This document shows, piece by piece, positions 53,590-62,138 of a stretch of DNA of 64,000 nt. Below the pieces are notes generated by a model. The model searched no databases. It was given only the letters and a program-made list of their open reading frames with translations, and had not been told where the DNA came from. Within the stretch, counting starts at the first letter, position 1; each line of letters starts with the position of its first letter. Both the position numbers and the translations under genes were made by a program. Origin of the DNA: Nakamurella sp. A5-74. GTDB taxonomy: Bacteria; Actinomycetota; Actinomycetes; Mycobacteriales; Nakamurellaceae. The stretch spans positions 2,604,001 to 2,668,000 of the forward strand of contig NZ_CP159218.1 in assembly GCF_040438885.1 (NCBI RefSeq), written 5' to 3'.

Positions 53590-55196
53590 GCGGGGCGTTG
53601 CCGCCGGTCCATCCGCACCTGGCGCGATGGACGGCCGACTGCGGGGCCGGGATCCTGGGCCCGATACTCGACGCTGTCGACGGTGTCGCCACCCAACAGA
53701 TCCGATCCGTGTTGTCTGCGGCGACCCTGCACTCCGAACTCGCCCGATCCAGCGCGCCGTCGATCCGCGGATGTGCGGATTCACTCGCCGTTGCCTGGTC
53801 GGCCCGGCAGCCCGCCCGGTACCTGCGATCGCTGGCAGACGCAGTAGGGCGGCTGGGCGCCGAGATCGTCCTGACCGTCGGGCGCGTCGGCACCGCGCTC
53901 GACACGATCGAGAACGCTCAACGATCCCTGGCCGGCGCGATCCAGCGAGCTCATGCAGCGGTCGACTGGTCTCCGAGTTACGTCCCCTGGGGGACCCCGG
54001 AGGCGGAGGCCCGCACCGCAGCCGCCCGGACGCTCGCTGCCGCGGCCGACTCGTCCCGACAACAACTCGTGGCCGCGATGTCGTCGATCAGCGGCGCTCT
54101 GTCCGCGGACCCGGGTACGTCCCTGACCGCGATCACACCCCCGACGGTGTCATCGATCCGCGGTTCTGCTCACCCGTCCGTCGACTTCCGGCCGACGGAG
54201 CTCAGCGGAGCCGCGACCCGGATCGACCGGCTGGCTCGGGATCAACTCGCGGCGGACCTGCACTGCGGTACCCCGTGGCGGCGCACCTTCGCGCTCCGGA
54301 CACTCGCCGCACTCAGGGCGGCCGAGACCAGCGGGGGTGACAGCCGGGCCCAGCTGCTCGTCTACCAGCCCGACGCATTCGGCGGTCAGGGGCGCGTGGC
54401 CGTCTCGGTCGGAGACGTCTCGCGGGCCGACCACGTGGCAATCCTGACTCCCGGCATCGCGAACTCCCCCGCCGATCTCGATGCGTCGGTACCCACTGCG
54501 GCCGGCCTGCGCGATGCTGCCCAGCAGGCGGCTCCTGGTGAACGCACCGCGGTCGTGCTGTGGTTCGGCTACGACATCCCGGTCTCCGGGTCGCCGAATC
54601 ACACGTCGTTGGCGCGTGAATGGGCTGACCTGACGGCCGCAGCCTCCGCGGACCCAGCGACGGAAGGGGCGCCGCTGCTGGCCGCGGACACCGCCACGAT
54701 CCGCACGACGATGCTGGATTCGGCGACGCTCACCCTGATCGGCCACTCGATGGGATCCGTCGTCACGGCGCGGGCGGCACAGGAGCCGATCGGTGCCGAT
54801 TCCGTCGTCCTGCTCGGCTCACCCGGCGTCGGCCGGCCGGATGCCAGGGCACAGGACCTGGCCGGGGTGGCGCCGGAGAACGTCTTCGTCCTCAGCTCGG
54901 ACCGGGACCCGGTCACCGGCTCGTTCACAGACCTGGGAGGCTGGCTCGCCACCGGCCTGGTGGCGGGTCCAGCCAGCGCGGGCCGGCCGTCCTTCGGCAC
55001 CGATCCGGCGTCGACCGCATTCGGCGCCCAACGGATCAGTGGCCCTGCTCCGCCGCTGTGGAACCCCGGCGGTGGATGGCGGTACTCCTTCGCCGAGCAC
55101 TCGCTCGGGCGCTACCTCGGTGGCGCGGGGCTCGTGGCCGTCGGAGCCGTGGTGGCCGGCCGGACCGCACGCGTACCGCGCACCCGGGGACGCTGA
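53586..55196 (+). CDS. alpha/beta hydrolase, DUF1023 type
   Basis: 536-aa protein. The N-terminal ~240 residues are helical (RYLRSLADAVGRLGAEIVLTVGR) and the C-terminal part is the DUF1023 hydrolase: AILTPGIANSPADLDA, VVLWFGYDIPVS, LTLIGHSMGSVVTA (nucleophile Ser in GHSMG), VFVLSSDRDPVTG and YSFAEHSLGRYL (likely catalytic His). A TTG start at 53586 fits the TTGA overlap with the small gene. DUF1023 genes often follow small helical secreted proteins in actinobacteria. Confidence 0.85.
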   Translation: MSGALPPVHPHLARWTADCGAGILGPILDAVDGVATQQIRSVLSAATLHSELARSSAPSIRGCADSLAVAWSARQPARYLRSLADAVGRLGAEIVLTVGRVGTALDTIENAQRSLAGAIQRAHAAVDWSPSYVPWGTPEAEARTAAARTLAAAADSSRQQLVAAMSSISGALSADPGTSLTAITPPTVSSIRGSAHPSVDFRPTELSGAATRIDRLARDQLAADLHCGTPWRRTFALRTLAALRAAETSGGDSRAQLLVYQPDAFGGQGRVAVSVGDVSRADHVAILTPGIANSPADLDASVPTAAGLRDAAQQAAPGERTAVVLWFGYDIPVSGSPNHTSLAREWADLTAAASADPATEGAPLLAADTATIRTTMLDSATLTLIGHSMGSVVTARAAQEPIGADSVVLLGSPGVGRPDARAQDLAGVAPENVFVLSSDRDPVTGSFTDLGGWLATGLVAGPASAGRPSFGTDPASTAFGAQRISGPAPPLWNPGGGWRYSFAEHSLGRYLGGAGLVAVGAVVAGRTARVPRTRGR

Positions 55197-55257
55197 CATC
55201 CGCGTCGCACCGATCGTCCCGGAACCGACTCAGGCTCCGGGCGGCTACCGTGCAGCG

Positions 55258-55929
55258 ATGAAGCCTGCCGCGGCCGCGTCACCGGCCGCCTACTACGCGG
55301 TCATGGGTGCCACCCTCGGGCGCTATCGGTCCCTGGGTCCGGTCGTCGCCGGTGGCTGGGACGCCTACGTCGAACTCGGTGATGAGCCGGACTCCCTGGA
55401 GCGCGCCGTGCTCGGCGGGGCGCGGTGGCTCTCGTGGGGTCAGGGGCCGACAGTGCCCGGGTGCCTGCGGGTGACCGCCGGTACCGGAGCGGACATCGCC
55501 ACCGCGGCCACCGCTGCGCTGGCCATCATCGAGGCGCTCGAGCACGCCGGAATCCTGGTGGTCCCCGCGGTGGAGAACGCGGTGGGGCTGCTGCTCTACC
55601 TGCAGCCGGCCACCCCCCAGTGGGGTTCGGCAGCCGCGCTGGCCGAGCGCGCGCCCGAGATCGCCACCGTGGATCCTGCCGCCAGCGACGGGCGCGCGCT
55701 GCTGGTGGAGCTGGACCCAGCGGCCCCGATCCCACTGCCCTACAGCCTGGTGGACGGCCCTGATGGCATCACCGCGGTGATGCCGGTGACGGTCGACGAG
55801 ATCGCGGCGATGACCGCAGGGATGCCCGTCGACCCGGCCCCCGAGGTGGTGCTGGATCGACTCACCGCCGAGGGAGACCTGGCGTCGGGACTGCTTGCCG
55901 ACGCTCCGCAGGAGGGCACCACTGCCTGA
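55258..55929 (+). CDS. probable inactive LigD-type primase-polymerase-like protein
   Basis: 223-aa protein that I read as a degenerate relative of the LigD polymerase domain. The stretch GCLRVTAGTGADIATAATA, ALAIIEALEHAGILVVPAVE and NAVGLLLYLQPA follows the family's order (strand, helix, strand, GLHVYVP), and LLVELDPAAPIPLPYSLV, then TAVMPVTVDEIA matches the usual ...APYSLR...TPLTWDEL end. Where active enzymes have FDLDP and GGKGLH this protein has LRVTA and NAVGLLL, so catalytic residues are missing. Start ATG 55258. The assignment is from remembered patterns and needs profile support. Confidence 0.55.
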   Translation: MKPAAAASPAAYYAVMGATLGRYRSLGPVVAGGWDAYVELGDEPDSLERAVLGGARWLSWGQGPTVPGCLRVTAGTGADIATAATAALAIIEALEHAGILVVPAVENAVGLLLYLQPATPQWGSAAALAERAPEIATVDPAASDGRALLVELDPAAPIPLPYSLVDGPDGITAVMPVTVDEIAAMTAGMPVDPAPEVVLDRLTAEGDLASGLLADAPQEGTTA

Positions 55930-56008
55930 CGGCACCCTGCGGCAGCACTGGGCACCGTAGGGTCTGGGGGTGTCCGATCCGGGCGACGAGTACCGAGGAG
56001 GAGGTCAG

Positions 56009-56617
56009 ATGACGGAGACCGCCCGACCCGCGACGCGCTTGTCGCGCAGCGATCGACGGGTCCAGCTGCTGACGGCCGCCAGGTCGGTGTTCTCGGACCA
56101 GGGCTACCACGCGAGCTCGATGGACGACATCGCCGAGGCTGCGGGTGTCAGCAAACCGGTACTCTACCAACACTTCTCGTCGAAGTTGCAGCTGTACGTC
56201 GCACTCCTGGAGATCTCTACCGACGAGATGGTCGGCCGCGTCAGGTCGGCGTTGGCGGCCACCGAGGACAACAAGGAGCGCGTCCGCGGCACCATCCGCG
56301 CGTACTTCGACTTCGTCGCGGACAACCAGCAGGCCTATCGACTGATCTTCGAGTCGGACCTGCACTCCGAGACCGAGGTGCAGACCCTCGTCGACCGGGC
56401 CACCGAGGGCTGCGTCCAGGCCCTCACCGAGACCATCATGAAGAACACCGGCGAGGACCAGTCGCACAGCCGGTTGCTGGCTGCGGGCTTGGTGGGCCTG
56501 TCGCACGTCAGCGCGCGGTTCTGGATCAGCGAGCAGACGCCCATCGAACGCGACGTGGCGATCGAGCTCCTCTCCACGTTGGCCTGGCGCGGGATCTCCC
56601 GCTTCCCGCAGAGCTGA
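56009..56617 (+). CDS. TetR-family transcriptional regulator
   Basis: 202-aa regulator. The N-terminal DNA-binding domain reads RRVQLLTAARSVFSDQGYHASSMDDIAEAAGVSKPVLYQHFSSK; the rest is a helical ligand domain. The ATG at 56009 has a GGAGGAGG ribosome site, so the longer GTG-initiated frame at 55970 is rejected. Rv3208 of M. tuberculosis sits at the same place next to the DUF3107 gene. The targets are unknown. Confidence 0.92.
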   Translation: MTETARPATRLSRSDRRVQLLTAARSVFSDQGYHASSMDDIAEAAGVSKPVLYQHFSSKLQLYVALLEISTDEMVGRVRSALAATEDNKERVRGTIRAYFDFVADNQQAYRLIFESDLHSETEVQTLVDRATEGCVQALTETIMKNTGEDQSHSRLLAAGLVGLSHVSARFWISEQTPIERDVAIELLSTLAWRGISRFPQS

Positions 56618-56647
56618 GCCCGACCGGGCCCTGCAGCTGGAGGAGGA

Positions 56648-57232
56648 TCAGCGAACTCGGCGCCATGGGGCGGGCCGGCCGTGCAACCACCAGTGCAGCG
56701 TGCGGGTGATCCACGGCAGTCCGGCGTAGGTCATCACCGGGGTCAACACCAGCGTCACGATCAACACCCGCAGCGGAAGGGCCATCGTGGACAGCGTCTC
56801 CCGGGCGATCCAGTTGGCCAGCAGGCTCAGCGGTAGGAAGACCAGAAAGATCGTGCAGGCCTGCTTCCAGCGCGGCGGCGCAGCGATCACCGGGCGGACG
56901 TCGTCCACCTCGGTCGTCATCGGGTCGTCGAACCAACCCTCGATCCCGGTGCGACGCTCCACCCGGGCCTCGACCACCCCTAGCCCGGCCGCCGAAGCCT
57001 TCCACCACTGCCGCTGCGACGAGCTCTCCCAGACCTCCAATGAGTCAGGGTCGGCGAAGCGGTAGAGCATGTGCCACGTGTCAGAACCAAGGTCGGGTCG
57101 CACCCAACCGCCGCCCAGGAACCCGGGAAACTTCTCGGCCAACGAGATACCCGCTGCAAACCAGCTGACCATCTCGTCCTCGTGCCCGGTCTCGAGGTGC
57201 CGGGTGATCGCGACGGTGACGGGAGCGCTCAT
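56648..57232 (-). CDS. ABM-domain protein with C-terminal membrane helices
   Basis: 194-aa. The N-terminal antibiotic-biosynthesis-monooxygenase-like ferredoxin fold reads VTVAITRHLETGHEDEMVSWF, HMLYRFADPDSLEVWESS and GWFDDP. The C-terminal half has two hydrophobic segments (ACTIFLVFLPLSLLANWI and RVLIVTLVLTPVMTYAGL) and a basic end. The start is ambiguous between 57232 and 57253. It is convergent with the TetR gene. Confidence 0.82.
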   Translation of the reverse strand: MSAPVTVAITRHLETGHEDEMVSWFAAGISLAEKFPGFLGGGWVRPDLGSDTWHMLYRFADPDSLEVWESSSQRQWWKASAAGLGVVEARVERRTGIEGWFDDPMTTEVDDVRPVIAAPPRWKQACTIFLVFLPLSLLANWIARETLSTMALPLRVLIVTLVLTPVMTYAGLPWITRTLHWWLHGRPAPWRRVR

Positions 57233-57339
57233 CGGTCCATCGAAGGACATCAACGGCGTTCATCACCAGCCCCGGAGTGTCCGGGTGACGACACTCACCG
57301 CCGACTGCCTGGCCAGGGACGATCCGGAGCCGAAGCCGA

Positions 57340-57564
57340 TCAGGAGCCGAAGCCCACCCTGCGGGAGTCGGACGGGGCAATCTCGACATAGGCGATCCGA
57401 GCGGTCGGGACGATGACCTTGCGGCCCTTCTCGTCCACCAGGACGAGACTGCCGGAGGAATCCTTCAGCGCCTTGTCGACCTGTGCCTGGACCTCCTCGG
57501 GCTCCGCCGTGGACACGACCAGGAGCTCTCGCCCGTGGTCCGCAATACCGACCTTGACCTCCAC
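57340..57564 (-). CDS. DUF3107 protein
   Basis: 74-aa small protein, VKVGIADHGRELLVVSTAEP then VDEKGRKVIVPTARIAYVEI, the DUF3107 signature (Rv3208A/TB9.4-like). The GTG start has GAGGTGACCGC upstream. The function is unknown. The 214 bases to nucS hold no convincing gene. Confidence 0.93.
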   Translation of the reverse strand: MEVKVGIADHGRELLVVSTAEPEEVQAQVDKALKDSSGSLVLVDEKGRKVIVPTARIAYVEIAPSDSRRVGFGS

Positions 57565-57778
57565 GCGGTCACCTCTTCCATGTTCGTGCGGCCCGCTGCG
57601 TCCTGCCCGCGGGTCCTGTCGTGTTCAGCTCGCTCGCCCCCAGGCTAGTGCGCACAGCGCGCACACCCCGGGCGGGGTCGGCCGTTTCCGCGCAGAGCGG
57701 ACAGGCAGGCGGATCGGCCCGCCACAGCGGACTCAATCCGGCCGGGCGACGCGTCGACCGGTGCGGGGACGCCACGAC

Positions 57779-58438
57779 TCAGAAGAGCCGCTCCTCCGGA
57801 TTGTCGATGCCGCGCATCACGTCGTAGTCCAGGACCACGCAGCGGATCCCGCGATCCTCGGCGAGGGTGCGGGCCTGGGGCTTGATCTGTTGCGCCGCAA
57901 AGATTCCCTGTACAGGCGCGAGCAACGGATCCCGGCCCAGCAGTTCCAGATAGCGGGTCAGCTGTTCGACGCCGTCGATCTCGCCGCGCCGCTTGATCTC
58001 CACCGCGACGACGGCACCGGTCGCGTCCCGGCAGAGCAGATCGACCGGACCGATCGGGGTGGGATATTCGCGCCGAACCAACGACCAGCCGGCGCCCAGC
58101 GTCTCGACCTGTTCGGCGAGCAGCTTCTGCAGGTGCGCCTCGACGCCATCCTTCACCAGACCCGGGTCGACGCCGAGATCGTGTGAGGAGTCGTGGAGCA
58201 CTTCCTCGATCGTGATGACGAGCTTCTCCCCCGCGGTGTTCACCACCTCCCAGCGGTCGTCCTGCGCCGTGAGCTTGCACGGGGGCGACATCCAGTTCAG
58301 CGGCTTGTAGGCGCGATCGTCAGCATGGATCGACACCGACCCGTCCGCCTTCACCAAGAGCAACCGGGTCGCCATCGGGAGATGGGCCGTCAACCGGCCC
58401 GCATAGTCAACGGAACATTTCGCCACCACGAGTCGCAC
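57779..58438 (-). CDS. nucS: mismatch-specific endonuclease NucS (EndoMS)
   Basis: Cuts both strands at mismatches; in actinobacteria it replaces MutS/MutL for mismatch repair. The 219-aa protein has the N-terminal DNA-binding domain and the C-terminal RecB-like nuclease: [27 protein letters not shown] with D, E and K catalytic residues, then EQLTRYLE. The C-terminal tail EERLF resembles the short beta-clamp-binding motif of the family. Confidence 0.96.
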   Translation of the reverse strand: MRLVVAKCSVDYAGRLTAHLPMATRLLLVKADGSVSIHADDRAYKPLNWMSPPCKLTAQDDRWEVVNTAGEKLVITIEEVLHDSSHDLGVDPGLVKDGVEAHLQKLLAEQVETLGAGWSLVRREYPTPIGPVDLLCRDATGAVVAVEIKRRGEIDGVEQLTRYLELLGRDPLLAPVQGIFAAQQIKPQARTLAEDRGIRCVVLDYDVMRGIDNPEERLF

Positions 58439-58499
58439 CCGGCCACCCTAGCCAGCGCGGTGTGGGTGCCGCGAATCTCCCCCGGTTGCCGGACCGTGT

Positions 58500-59309
58500 T
58501 CAGTCGGTCCACTCCGGGTGACGCTTGCCGAGGAAGGCAGCCATCCCCTCCTTGCCGCCCGCGCTCTGGGAGGCAGCCGCCATCGCCTCGGCGGCGATCG
58601 CGTAGGCATCAGCCGCAGGGCGGTCCAGCTGCGCGTACAGCACCCGTTTGCCCCAGGCCTTGGACGCCGCACTCCCCCGGGTGGCGCGAGCGAGCAACTC
58701 CTCGACCGCCGCGTCGAGCTGCTCGGGTTCGACCACCCGGTTCACCAGACCCCAGTCGAGCGAGGTCGCGGCATCGATCACGTCGCCGGTGAGGGCCATC
58801 TCCATCAGGCGCTTGCGGCCGATGGATCTGGCGACCGGGACCGCAGGCGTGTGGCAGAACCAGCCACCCGCACCACCGGGCAGCGCAAAGCCGGCCGTGC
58901 TGGCCGCGACCGCCAGGTCAGCGGATGCCACCAGCTGACAGCCCGCGGCGGTCGCGAGCGCATGCACCCGGGCGATCACCACCTGCGGTAGCGACTGCAG
59001 CTTCTCCATCACGCTCTGGCAGAGCTCCAACAACGCCCTGACCCCCACCACGTCGCGAGCAGCAACGTCGGCGAAGTCGTGACCACTGGAGAACACGGGC
59101 CCCTCGGCGCCAAGTATCAGCCCGGTGGCCTCGCTCACCGCGACCTCGTCCAGCGCCGCGAGCAGCGCCCGCAGGGTCGGCTCGGACAGGGAGTTCCGGC
59201 GCTGCGGATTGGTGAGTGTCAGCCGCGCGGTGGCCCCGTCGATGACAAGCATGACGGGGGCCGGCTGCTGCTCACCGGACGGGACGGCGCGCTCAGCAAG
59301 AGAAGTCAT
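58500..59309 (-). CDS. enoyl-CoA hydratase family protein (ECHDC3-like)
   Basis: 269-aa crotonase. Oxyanion-hole segments are GPVFSSGHDFADVA and ALATAAGCQLVASADLAVAA; GGAGGWFCHTPAVPVARSIGRKR follows, typical of the ECHDC3-type branch. The C-terminus EGMAAFLGKRHPEW is standard for the family. The specific substrate is unknown. It is leftward, 61 bases downstream of nothing obvious. Confidence 0.9.
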   Translation of the reverse strand: MTSLAERAVPSGEQQPAPVMLVIDGATARLTLTNPQRRNSLSEPTLRALLAALDEVAVSEATGLILGAEGPVFSSGHDFADVAARDVVGVRALLELCQSVMEKLQSLPQVVIARVHALATAAGCQLVASADLAVAASTAGFALPGGAGGWFCHTPAVPVARSIGRKRLMEMALTGDVIDAATSLDWGLVNRVVEPEQLDAAVEELLARATRGSAASKAWGKRVLYAQLDRPAADAYAIAAEAMAAASQSAGGKEGMAAFLGKRHPEWTD

Positions 59310-59488
59310 GCCACCAGCGTAGATCCGGCCCCTACGGTCACGTCATGCGATGGGAGCCGGACGTCGGACGCGGTGAGTGGTTGCGGGCCCGGTTGCAGAG
59401 CGGCGCCCTATCACGGAGGAGACCACCCCGGTCCAGGGACTCGACGACGCGGTGTTCACCGGACCGCGGCTGCAGCTCCCCGGGCGGC

Positions 59489-60745
59489 TCAATCGGTGAC
59501 GCGCTCCACCTGGGCGCCGAGCGCCACCAGGTCCTCGACGAAGCGCGGGTAGCCACGGTCGATATGCCAGACCTCGTTGACCTCGGTGACGCCGTCGGCG
59601 GCCATCCCGGCGAGCACCAGCCCGGCCCCGGCCCGGATGTCGGTCGCCCAGACCGGCGTCGAGGACAGTCGTTCCCGGCCCCGCACCGATGCGTGGTGAC
59701 CGTCGATGCGGGCGTCGGCACCCATCCGCACCAGCTCGTCGACGAACTTGAAGCGGGCCTCGAAGACGTTCTCGGTGATCATCGAGTGTCCGTCCGCCAC
59801 CGCGGCGACCGCGAGCGCCATCGGCTGCAGGTCGGTCGGGAACCCGGGGAACGGCAGGGTGATGAAGTCGACGGCGCGCGGCCGGTCGGGAGCGTCCACC
59901 GAGAACCCGTCATTCTCCGGGCGGACTGTCACCCCCATCGCCGCCAACCGCTCCAGCGGGGCAGCCAGATGACTCGCCGACGTGCCGTGGACACGGATCG
60001 CACCCCGGGTGACGGCCGCCGCGTAGGCCCAGGTACCCGCGACCATCCGATCGCCGACGGTGACGTGCTCCACCGGGTGCAGCTTCTCGACCCCCTCGAC
60101 GGTCATCGTCGACGTCCCTGCCCCGGAGATCTGGGCGCCCATCTGCTGCAGCATCTCGACCAGGTCGACGATCTCAGGCTCGCGGGCCACATTGTCGATG
60201 GTCGTCGTGCCCTTCGCAAGCACGGCCGCCATCAAGATGTTCTCGGTCGCCCCGACACTCGGGAAGGCCAGCTCGACCGGAGCCCCGATGAGCGCATCGG
60301 CCTCGCCGACCACCGCACCGTGTTCGATCCGCATCCGGGCGCCGAGCGCCTCCAGACCGGCCTGGTGCATGTCGAGCGGCCGGGAGCCGATCGCATCGCC
60401 GCCGGGCAGCGCGACCTTGGCGCGCAGACACCTGCCCATCAACGGCCCGAGCACGCACACGGAAGCGCGGAATCGGCGTACCGCGTCAAAATCCGCCTCC
60501 CAGGAGAGCTCGGCCGGGGTGGTGATCGACCAGCGATTCCCGTCCTGGGTGACGGTGCAGCCGAGTCCGCGGAGCACGTCGGCCATCAGTGGGACGTCGA
60601 GGATGTCCGGGCAGTTGGTGATGGTCGAGGTGCCCTCGGCGAGCAGGGTTGCGGCCATCAACTTCAGGACGCTGTTCTTCGCTCCCGCAACGGTGACCTC
60701 GCCGTCGAGGCGGGCGCCACCGGTCACCAGGAAACGTTCGCTCAC
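59489..60745 (-). CDS. murA: UDP-N-acetylglucosamine 1-carboxyvinyltransferase
   Basis: First committed enzyme of peptidoglycan synthesis. The 418-aa protein has [15 protein letters not shown] at the N-terminus, [16 protein letters not shown], and [12 protein letters not shown]. The active-site Cys attacked by fosfomycin is Asp117 here ([10 protein letters not shown]), as in M. tuberculosis, which predicts intrinsic fosfomycin insensitivity. Length is normal. It is divergent from the cobalamin adenosyltransferase, the mycobacterial order. Confidence 0.97.
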   Translation of the reverse strand: MSERFLVTGGARLDGEVTVAGAKNSVLKLMAATLLAEGTSTITNCPDILDVPLMADVLRGLGCTVTQDGNRWSITTPAELSWEADFDAVRRFRASVCVLGPLMGRCLRAKVALPGGDAIGSRPLDMHQAGLEALGARMRIEHGAVVGEADALIGAPVELAFPSVGATENILMAAVLAKGTTTIDNVAREPEIVDLVEMLQQMGAQISGAGTSTMTVEGVEKLHPVEHVTVGDRMVAGTWAYAAAVTRGAIRVHGTSASHLAAPLERLAAMGVTVRPENDGFSVDAPDRPRAVDFITLPFPGFPTDLQPMALAVAAVADGHSMITENVFEARFKFVDELVRMGADARIDGHHASVRGRERLSSTPVWATDIRAGAGLVLAGMAADGVTEVNEVWHIDRGYPRFVEDLVALGAQVERVTD

Positions 60746-60853
60746 GAACCCGAGCTTAGTGCGCGGTCGCCGGTCGTTCGGCCATCCGTGACGGTGCGTT
60801 CAACACCCCGGAACGGTCCGGCAAGTCGATCCGTGGGCCCCTAGGCTGCGAGC

Positions 60854-61426
60854 ATGGCCGTTCATCTGACTCGTATCTACACCCGTACCGGCGACGACGG
60901 GACGACGGGACTGTCGGACTTCTCCCGGGTCCGCAAGACTGACCCGCGGCTCATCGCCTACGCCGATTGCGACGAGACCAACGCCGCCATCGGGGTCGTC
61001 CTCGTGCTCGGCTCGCCCGCACCCGAGCTGGCCACCGTGCTGCGCCGGATCCAGAACGAACTGTTCGATCTCGGCGCAGACCTGGCGACACCGATCGCCG
61101 AGGACCCGCAGTACCCGCCGCTGCGCATCGACCAGAGCTACATCGATCGGCTCGAGCACGACTGCGACGCTTTCAACGAGGACCTCGCGCCGCTCACCTC
61201 GTTCATCCTGCCGGGCGGGACCGCGGCCGGTGCCCTGCTGCACCAGGCTCGCACCACCGCCCGACGGGCCGAGCGCAGTGCCTGGGCGCAGCTCGACGCA
61301 GATCCCGAGCGCACCAGTCCGCTCACAGCGCAGTACCTCAACCGGCTCTCGGACCTGCTGTTCATCCTGGGCCGGGTCGCGAACCCCGAGGGTGACGTGC
61401 AGTGGGTGCCGGGCGGGGAGCGTTGA
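60854..61426 (+). CDS. pduO: cob(I)alamin adenosyltransferase (PduO type)
   Basis: 190-aa trimeric ATR. The ATP-binding N-terminus is RIYTRTGDDGTTGLSD, then ADCDETNAAIGVVLV, NELFDLGADLATP, and LPGGTAAGALLHQARTTARRAER with TAQYLNRLSDLLFILGR at the end. It makes adenosylcobalamin from cob(I)alamin. GCAGCC-type spacing gives no riboswitch upstream. Confidence 0.96.
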   Translation: MAVHLTRIYTRTGDDGTTGLSDFSRVRKTDPRLIAYADCDETNAAIGVVLVLGSPAPELATVLRRIQNELFDLGADLATPIAEDPQYPPLRIDQSYIDRLEHDCDAFNEDLAPLTSFILPGGTAAGALLHQARTTARRAERSAWAQLDADPERTSPLTAQYLNRLSDLLFILGRVANPEGDVQWVPGGER

Positions 61427-61469
61427 CCGGCGTCGCGCGGGATACCGACCGGTCGTCAGCGTTCACTGG

Positions 61470-62138
61470 TCACCGTGCCCGTGGGCGCCGCACCGACACC
61501 AACACGACCACTGCTGCGCACAGCGCACCGAACACCGCCAGCTGCACGGAGCTCACGCTCGAATCAATGGGAGCCGACCACCACAGCGCGCGACCGTCGT
61601 CACCGATCGCACCGAAGAACAACAGTGTCATCGTATAGCTGAACGTCACCATCCAGGCGATTCTCGGCACCCCGAACAGCTGGCACACCCCGGTGATCAG
61701 CACGAAAATCAGCACGTTGCGCACCACGGCACCAGTCAGCACCTGTGAGCCGAAGAGCTGCCCCGTGCAACTTGCCGCTGCCACCAGGGCTATCCACCCG
61801 GCGATCCAAACGATTCGCCACCAAAACAGCCTCGGGTGCAGCGGCACGGAGATGGGCGCGTCGTGCCGCCATGCTGCACCGATCGCCATGGCTCCGATGA
61901 CGGGGATGATCAGGACGCCTGCGACCTTGGCCGACAACGTGAACCCGCCCAGCCGGTCGAAAACCAGATCCGATGTCGCCGCAGACCCGGCAGCGGTAAC
62001 GACAAGGATCACTCCTGCCACGAACACCTGATGGGCCACCGTCCACGACCGAACTTCCCGTACCAGGTGGTGCCCGCTCTTACCGGGACCGGAACTCACC
62101 CGGTCCTGACTGCCCACGGGGCCAAGGTGAACTCTCAC
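61470..62138 (-). CDS. hypothetical integral membrane protein, ABC operon
   Basis: 222 aa. About six transmembrane segments (from VFVAGVILVVTAAGSAATS to LAVFGALCAAVVVLVSV) after a short polar N-terminus. The GTG start overlaps the permease stop codon (GTGA), so it belongs to the ABC operon and may be a second membrane subunit. No family recognised. Confidence 0.78.
   Translation of the reverse strand: MRVHLGPVGSQDRVSSGPGKSGHHLVREVRSWTVAHQVFVAGVILVVTAAGSAATSDLVFDRLGGFTLSAKVAGVLIIPVIGAMAIGAAWRHDAPISVPLHPRLFWWRIVWIAGWIALVAAASCTGQLFGSQVLTGAVVRNVLIFVLITGVCQLFGVPRIAWMVTFSYTMTLLFFGAIGDDGRALWWSAPIDSSVSSVQLAVFGALCAAVVVLVSVRRPRAR

Noticed and set aside
57565-57778. Short frames in the DUF3107-nucS gap, one with a CxxC (ACPLCAE)
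   Set aside because: Too short and no ribosome site; likely chance in high-GC sequence.
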